From: Laguncularia racemosa | Lineage: Eukaryota > Streptophyta > Magnoliopsida > Myrtales > Combretaceae | Length of the DNA stretch: 64,000 nt | Assembly (NCBI GenBank): GCA_037954665.1 | Contig: JBBMOL010000073.1 | Span: 1,798,001-1,862,000, forward strand | Direction: 5' to 3' | Part shown: piece by piece, positions 57,976 to 64,000 of the stretch | Layout: every line of letters starts with the position of its first letter | How positions within the stretch are numbered: the first letter of the stretch is position 1 | The notes under the pieces: generated by a model | Database searches by the model: none | The model's input: the letters and a program-made list of their open reading frames with translations, nothing else | Told to the model about the DNA's origin: nothing | Position numbers and translations under genes: made by a program

Positions 57976-58648
57976 AAAAAAAAAGTATAAAGATAAACTA
58001 TTATGGTGAGGTAATAAATTTAATAGGAAAAAGTTCAGTTAGGCATAAAATTTAATTGTTTCGTACTTTAGATGTGAAAAAATAAAAATAAAAGTAAAAC
58101 CCAAAACACTTAAAAGTTAGGTAATGATTTTGACACTATCTCCAAATCTTCATGAGTATTATGATGTGGACAAATAGTTTTTACGTGCCTATGGCAACAT
58201 ACTTACAAAGCACAAGTATAGAGTAGGCATGCTTGCAGTACACTACCTCCTAAAATGCTTCAAAATTACCCGAATAAGTGTTTGAAACCCTACAAAAATA
58301 TTTCCTAAAAAGTATAAGTAGTTTATTTAGGCCCTTGATTAGAACCTTAAAGTACTTATTAACGGGAAAAGAAGATAGGTACATGTTTCATTAATTCTTG
58401 AACCATGGAATTTTAGACACTGCAAAGAGAAAAATAAGACAGTATAAGCTCCCAATTTTTCTACATGCCCAAAAAAAAAAGAATAGAAGATTCATCTATT
58501 TCTTTATGGTGCATTTCTTTTCTTTCTTTTTTTTTGTTTCTAGGGAATCCTTTTCAACATAATAGATCTGGGGTACTGATATATGTTTCACTTACTTGTT
58601 TAATTTTTATTTTCTTTTTTTTTTCCTTTGTTTGGAATATATACACAG

Positions 58649-58975
58649 ATGGGCTCATACCCCAGGAGTGCAATAATAGATCATGAAGCAAGAGAAGCGT
58701 TACAAAGGTGGCATGAATTTGCTAGAAGAAAGAAGAAAAAACAAAAAGACCTGCATAATTCTCACAATTCCGAGGATGATGGTTTATTAACCATATTGAC
58801 TGTTGACGAAACCAGCTCACCACCTGCAGATGCTTCCTCTCATCAAAGAACTCTTACTTCTGATGATAAAAATTCTCTTCCTGTTAATCAATTTGAGACC
58901 GCAGAAGTTTCTGAAGATAGTGACCGGAAGGACTTGGTTCCCACCACTATTGTACAAACTGAAACACCATTATAA
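58649..58975 (+). pseudogene. MLO: MLO last exon: calmodulin-binding C-terminus
   Basis: Acceptor ATACACAG, then MGSYPRSAIIDHEAREALQ and RWHEFARRKKKKQK, the conserved start of the cytoplasmic tail with an amphipathic basic calmodulin-binding helix, then an unconserved Ser/Asp-rich tail ending at TAA 58973. It is open for 108 codons and shows no stop, so it decayed less than the rest or lies in a part that tolerates change. Confidence 0.82.
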
Positions 58976-59818
58976 CCATAGAAAATTGAAGCATATAGTA
59001 CATGGAGATAGTATTTTAATAGAAAGGTTTAGAGGAGGATATCCTTTTTGTTTATTATGCTCCTAGTCTTGATGTTCTAAATAGTTATGCAACTTTCTTA
59101 TTTTAGTAAATTTTATATGATACTTTTTAAAAAGTAAAATGATCATATAAGAGAGTTTCAATTTACATATTTCTCACCCATATGATGAGTTTGAAACATG
59201 TATATAGATTCTAAGATTGGCACTACACAAAAGTCTAGATTTGGATAGTATCCCTGCAAAATTTAGTTTGATTAAGGTTTCAAAAATTACAGGACATGGA
59301 AGTCTAGTACACATAGTCAATAGTAGAACTAGAATTTATTACGTAATTTAGTGCTAATGTTAAAACATCTTGTAGAGAAAAGTGACCAAAGAGATGAAGT
59401 AGAAGCAGTTTCTAGCTTCTTCCAAATGTTTTTCAACATCTTTAATTTCTCTCTCCAATCCCTTTTTTTTTTTTCCCTTAGGTGTATAATCCTTTGAAGA
59501 CATGAGAGAACTCTGGTCCTACCCCGTTTGCCTTTGCTCTTGTAATACATGTGACAAGTGTAAAGCACTTGCATGTGTAGACCTGGTGCATGTAATGTAA
59601 CTCTCGATAAGATGATTTAGAGGCTCACGATATATGCATGCAATAATTATAAGAATAAGTTGCCATTTCACAACTTGAGAAGATCTAATGGTGGAGATTT
59701 TAAAGAAAAAACATTTAAAAAGAAATTAAATGTGAGAGATTAATTCATGAATTGTAAAATGATTTAAATTAGCTAGACTTCTTTGAAGCCACCAATTGAT
59801 GACTTGTCCCAATACCAT
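58976..59818. other. 3' flank of the MLO-like gene
   Basis: Would include the 3' untranslated region. No classical AATAAA stands out just after the stop, and no other gene was recognised. Confidence 0.4.
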
Positions 59819-60335
59819 TGTGATACCCTTTGTGTATAAAAGGAGATAGATTGCAATATGCCATGTAAATGGAGTTCCACATTAACTATAAGAGATGTTA
59901 AGTAGTGGCATATAAAGTTAAGTGGTAAACAAAATATTAACATTAGCGAAAAACTTTTGGACTAAATGGTTTAAAAAGGGCCCATAAGTGTTTATTAACT
60001 TGGTTATTGATTACTTTTGGCCTAAGGTATTACAAATGATATCAAAGTTAACCCCCTTCCAATAGATGTTCAATTTAGGGACAACTAAAAAAAGAAAATA
60101 TCTAGGCCTAATTATAAAGTCTTGCAACAAGGATGTTGCGTGTTTAAGGGAAGAAAATTGCAATACCCCTTGTATATAAAGGAGGATAGATTGTGATACC
60201 CCATGTGAATAGAGTCTCACATTAATTGTGGGGGATGTTGAGTAATGGTATACAAAGCTAAATGATAAATGGCATATTAATACCATTTAGAAATTTTTGG
60301 GACAAGTTATTGAAAAAGGGCTCATAATTAATTTC
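59819..60335 (+). mobile_element. TRIM-like miniature LTR retroelement
   Basis: Two direct repeats, 59819-60034 and 60159 to about 60335, share TATAAAAGGAGATAGATTG-like, ATGTAAATGGAGT-like and GGGCCCATAA-like blocks. After the first comes TGATATCAAAGTTAACC, a decayed initiator-tRNA primer site; before the second is AAGGGAAGAAAA, a polypurine tract. The inner region is only about 125 bp and non-coding. The end of the second repeat is diverged and no target duplication was found. Confidence 0.65.
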
Positions 60336-60349
60336 TAAATCCAAATTAC

Positions 60350-61199
60350 CTTAAGGGACTTATTTACTTAAGGGTATATTAGTAAAATGGAAATTAAAAA
60401 TAACAAGCCTTGATTAAATTAAATATTACTATGACACACCCACATGTCTTAAGTAGCTAAAGAGGTCTGGCAAGGGTAAGTTAGTAATCTAATGACTCAA
60501 TAGTGGCTTAATAAGGCTATACTATGTTTCTCTCTAATGGTGTAAAGCTTCAAAACTATAATAAGTAGGTTTTTGGATTTTCGTAAGGTAAAATTTGAGA
60601 ATTGAGGATCAATCCAAGTGTTTTAGAAGATTTAAGCCAAGAGCAAGCTCCACTTGGTGGGATTTCAAATTTAATTTTAAAGTTCTAGATTAATTTTAAC
60701 ATTCAATCAATGATAGTTCTAATTAAGTGTTTCAATTAATAAATCAAGAATCTAGAAGTAGAGATCATAAGCAACTGAAGCTTAAGGTGGCATGATTTTC
60801 AAATGTTTAGGGTAAGTGGGATTTTGATTCAAAAATTTATATAGATTCTTATACATGTTATAGAGCATTTTTCGATCTATAAGTTTAATGTAGATATTAA
60901 ATGTTAATTTTGGGTTTTTGAAGGTCCATAAGGAGTTTGAAGGAATTCAAGAAGTTTTAAGATGTAATTGAAGTTTTCTTTGTCTTTGTTTTTATCTACG
61001 ATGTATGCTAGTCCCAAATTTGAACTTAGGAAACTGTTATTAGAGGAATTGGAGGAAATAGCCCAACACAAGTGAGGGTCGTGGATGAAGAAATTAGGTT
61101 GGGGGTTGGGGGGTGGTGGGGGTGCATAATATAATCTAAAGCTAGAAAGTATCAAGAATGTACAAACGAACATGGGATAGTTGATTTGGGCTATATAGG
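60350..61199. other. Intergenic, nothing recognised
   Basis: No motif-supported gene. A G-rich stretch (GGGGGTTGGGGGGTGG) lies at about 61099-61120. Confidence 0.4.
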
Positions 61200-61899
61200 A
61201 TCAAGATTCATGTAGAGCAGGAAGATGAAGAATATTGTGAATCTAATTCAGTCAAGGTTGGATAGGGCTTGGGTTAAATGTGGATGGAGAAATATATACC
61301 CAGAGATAAAGCCTATCCTATTGAATACATGGCCAAGAATAAGAGGGGGGGCCAAGAAGAAGAGGCCAATTAGATTCCAACCAATGTGGCTCGAACATCT
61401 TAGTTTTAAGGCTTCTGTAACAAAGTCATGGCAATGGAAGACTTTAAAAATACTAAAGAATATTGAGGAGCTTATAGAGAAGTTAAAAACCTAGAGTAGA
61501 GAAGTGTTTGGCTTAATACACGTGAAAAAAAAAAGGCAATAATGAAGAAAATGGAAGAAGCACACAAAACTCAAATGGACCCAAACCAACAACTAATCAA
61601 GAAAGCTAAAGGCCTAAAAAAAGAATTGGAGGAAGTACTAAGTTAGGAGGAAAAACTATGGGTAGCCAACACAAGTTCAAAGTGGATCCTTGAAGGGAAA
61701 AGGAATACCAAATTCTTTCATGCTAGCACAATTGCTCGGAGATTGAAGGGTAAGATATTAAGATTATTTGATGAAGCAGGAATGTGGATAATAGATAACC
61801 AAGGAATGGAGAATGTAATAAATAAATTCTTTCAACAATTATTCAAAATAGAAAGGGAATTTTGTTAGGATAAACCCCTTGAATGGCTAATCGAGCAAG

Positions 61900-62990
61900 A
61901 AGTGCTAAGTGAAGAAGCAAAGCAAGTAACGGAGCAAGAAGTGTGACATGGGGAAATAAAGAGGGCATTATGGTGTATTAGCAATAATAAAACCCTGGGA
62001 ATAGATAGATCGGGATGTTGTGAGAGAGGCAATGTGCAACACAATGGAGAAACTGTTCAAGGGAAGAAAGTCCTAAAGCAGCTCAATAAGACTTTGTTAG
62101 TCTTAATTCCAAAAATGACAAGAGCAAACAAATTGAAAGATTATAGATCAATCAGCTTGCGTACAACCTTATATATGATCACTAGGAAGATATTTGTGAA
62201 TAGAATAAAGCCATTCTTAAAGGAGGTAATAAGTCTAGAACAAGTAAGCTTCATCCCTAGAAGAGCTATGAAAGACAATATCATTGTTTTCCAAGTGCTC
62301 ATTGGAAAAAGAAGTGGATGATTGTAAAATTAGACCTAGAAAAGGCCTATGGCAGAATGGAATGGGATTTTATAAGACATACACTCATGAGTTTTGATTT
62401 TTCTAAGAAATGGATACATAATCGAATCTAGTCAGGCTTTAACTAGTTTCCAAGTAAGGGCAATACTAAAAGAATTTAATTCAAATAGGAGGTTATGATA
62501 GGGAGACCCATTGTCTCCCTATCTCTTCATTCTAGCAATGGAAATGCTTAGTAGAGCAATACATGATTTGGTGGAGGAAGATCTATGGAAGCCGATTAGG
62601 ATAAGAGGAATGGGCATCAAATTCTCACATATGTTTTTATGAATGATATATTACTCATGGGAGAAGCCACAGAGGAGATGGCGAAAATAATGCAAAGAGT
62701 GATGGAAACATTTAGAGCTATGTCTAGACAGAAATCCATCCATCATTTTCTTAGGAAATGCAATAGAGGAGGAGAAAAGGGAGGTATGTAGTATATTGGC
62801 ATTAATCCTCAAGCAAACATGGGAAAGTAACTAGGAATCTAGGTTAAAGGAAAAAAACTAGGATATTCAAAGTTGAAGTTTATATTGGAGAAGACGAAGA
62901 GGAAGCTAGCTGGGTGGAAAGCAAGCCTGCTAAGCATGGTAGGAAGGAAAGCACTAACTGAAATTGTTGAAGAAAATGAATTTAGGAAAA
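61900..62990 (+). pseudogene. LINE reverse transcriptase, broken
   Basis: The best open stretch is 62034-62321. It then continues in other frames to the thumb-region text KLGYSKLKFILEKTKRKLAG and W-K-A-S-L-L-S-M-V-G-R at about 62850-62950. The catalytic D-D pair reads N-D (about 62640). At least five stops or shifts. Confidence 0.8.
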
Positions 62991-63015
62991 ATCATAGTAG
63001 ATAACGAACTCCCTA

Positions 63016-63207
63016 ATGGCCACAGATTGGATCGTCAAGGATATTTTTAGTGATAATCAATCATGTTCTTATGCTTTCAAATTATACAGGGACCTTGCAA
63101 AATGTTTTAACAGTATAATCATTTATAGGGTACCTCGTGAAGAAAATGAGATGGCAAACAGACTTGCTAAGAAGGGACTCATGTTTGGTGAAGACATAAT
63201 TTTTTAA
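63016..63207 (+). pseudogene. LINE RNase H C-terminal part
   Basis: 63 codons starting MATDWIVKDIFSDNQ and ending EDIIF. RVPREENEMANRLAKKG corresponds to the H-V-x-R-E-x-N-x-x-A-D motif, with N in place of the final acidic D. The front half of the domain is missing. Confidence 0.65.
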
Positions 63208-63790
63208 GATGAAGGTCCTTCATCAAATTTTGAAGATCCTTTTGAAGACCCTAAGAACTTGGCCATTAGTCAATTACATGTAATAGGAGAGGAAGGTCAT
63301 ATTAGGATACATGACAACTGAGGCTCATGATTATGTATGTTTTTCTACTACTGGACATTATCAAATTCTATTTGGTTGTATATCGGATTCCACCTAAAAA
63401 AAATCATAAAAAATATGTTTTTTAATGAGATTTGAGTTAATTACATCTTCATGTACAATTTTGCTTCAAGAATTGATTTTTCTAAACCATTTTGTCAAAT
63501 TCACAACAACTTTCTCCCAACATATGATTAAAGATTTGGATCAAAAAAAATTTTAAAAATGAGTTTGATCTTCATAAGGATGGTTAGTAATACTAAAATG
63601 TATTTATGGTAATTGATGGGCTTAAATTGTAGTTGGTATTAATGAATAGTGATTGGGCCTAAAGACTAATATGACTTAAAATCTAATTGGACCAAGATAT
63701 GAAGTAAAATAATTTGACTATATGAATTTAAATTTAGGCGATCTGATGAGGATCAGCTAGCATGAAAAAGGAAGGAGTCAAAATTCTATA
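63208..63790. other. LINE 3' flank and intergenic sequence
   Basis: No poly(A) tail clear enough to mark the LINE end; CCTAAAAAAAATCATAAAAA at about 63390 is a candidate. Confidence 0.35.
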
Positions 63791-63804
63791 ATCCATTACA
63801 TGGC

Positions 63805-63950
63805 ATTGGAGGCCCGATGATTCGAGCTAGAGCTAAAAGAATGAACGAAGCTCTATAGGGATTAGTCATGGACTTGCAAGCCAGGGAATCAAGCTACACT
63901 GAAAGAGCACATACATATGTCAACTTGATTCACGTGACCATGGAAGGATG
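63805..63950 (+). pseudogene. gypsy polyprotein tail fragment
   Basis: Reads G-G-P-M-I-R then ARAKRMNEAL, stop, GLVMDLQARESSYTERAHTY and VNLIHVTMEG, the GPxTRxRAKxxxEALxGL motif found at the end of some plant gypsy polyproteins. The same motif lies on the minus strand at 22793-22650. The rest of the element would lie on either side, and the right flank runs out of the window. Confidence 0.65.
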
Positions 63951-64000
63951 AAATAATTTAGGGACATTAAATATTTGTGTGGACCGCTACACTAGAGGAT

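Larger units (their letters stand above)
41834..58975 (+). pseudogene. MLO: MLO-like gene, broken by deletions and transposon insertions
   Basis: MLO proteins are plant seven-helix plasma-membrane proteins with a C-terminal calmodulin-binding site; some act in powdery mildew susceptibility, others in roots or pollen. Nine pieces are found in order: 41834-41922, 42239-42327, 42803-42852, 43319-43359, 43410-43499, 44255-44290, 44436-44453 plus 48930-48982, 49112-49166, 58649-58975. Most borders have AG and GT, and reading phases match across the 42239-43359 exons. Signature passages include FDFQQYIQRSLEDDLKVVVG, HNELFWFSHPKSVL, NAFELAFFLWV, SCYHEHVV and EALQRWHEFARRKKKK. Defects: no N-terminal exons, one exon piece lost at a poly-T tract, a gypsy element in an exon, a damaged donor, and a 9.5-kb last intron. 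The clade within the family cannot be decided. Confidence 0.85.
61200..63207 (+). mobile_element. L1-type LINE, 5'-truncated and rearranged
   Basis: Non-LTR retrotransposon remnant on the plus strand. 61225-61494 is the region after the endonuclease (RLDRAWVKCGW, FQPMWLEH). The linker at 61680-61860 reads KFFHASTIARRLKGKI. RT at 61900-62990: LNKTLLVLIPKMTRANKLKD, YRSISLRTTLYMITRKI, NRIKPFLKEVISLEQVSFIP, KLDLEKAYGRMEWDF, and MNDILLMGEA, where the first Asp of the usual DD active site is Asn. 63016-63207 is the C-terminal RNase H found in plant L1s (IYRVPREENEMANRLAKKG). Sequence between RT thumb and RNase H is mostly missing. Many stops. Confidence 0.82.

Noticed and set aside
1..64000. CRISPR arrays, bacterial operons, riboswitches
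   Set aside because: All evidence points to plant nuclear DNA; the tandem repeats seen lie in LTRs or leaders and have no spacer architecture.

Overview
This window looks like nuclear DNA of a eudicot plant. It is AT-rich, carries a plant-type nuclear tRNA-Pro gene and a decayed chloroplast 16S rRNA fragment, and is built mostly from nested plant transposable elements (Ty1/copia SIRE-like and Tork/TAR-like; Ty3/gypsy Tekay, Tat and other chromoviruses; L1-type LINE; hAT; Mutator-like MITEs; a TRIM). The only recognisable host protein gene is a broken MLO-like gene (seven-transmembrane, calmodulin-binding family). The species cannot be named from the sequence.

Layout. 1-4416: 5' part of a minus-strand SIRE-like copia element, its 1385-bp LTR at 3032-4416. 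5116-5227: plastid 16S rDNA insertion. 5826-5897: tRNA-Pro(AGG), minus strand. 6718-7807: odd trinucleotide-rich segment that switches strand, with element-like ends. 8032-10045: minus-strand gypsy remnant with 3' LTR. 10045-13925: plus-strand Tat-lineage gypsy pol remnant, followed by palindromic repeats (13936-14165). 16055-30481: a complete but mutated Tekay chromovirus with ~3.0-kb LTRs. Two solo LTRs sit inside it: a Tat-type LTR (18686-20833, target duplication GGTGT) in its 5' LTR and an 858-bp LTR (21936-22793, duplication AGAAG) in gag. Its gag-pro junction carries an apparent 458-bp GT-AG intron. 32666-33191: MULE-type MITE. 33385-39128: minus-strand copia element with a solo LTR inside its RT.

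41834-58975: MLO-like pseudogene on the plus strand. Nine exon pieces can be placed, and splice phases agree wherever neighbouring junctions survive. One exon is split by a 4471-bp gypsy element (44454-48924, duplication TAAGG), the preceding part of the protein is missing at a poly-T tract, and the last intron is about 9.5 kb and holds a 4.3-kb hAT element with a perfect 8-bp target duplication (50239-54547), a MULE MITE with a perfect 9-bp duplication (54988-55540) and a hAT MITE (57105-57488). 59819-60335: TRIM-like element. 61200-63207: rearranged L1 LINE. 63805-63950: tail of another gypsy polyprotein.

The genes do not form a pathway. The window is a record of insertions: elements land in elements, two gypsy copies have lost the interval between RT and integrase, and a host gene has been broken by exonic insertion. 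All protein assignments come from reading motifs by eye; no database search was possible.
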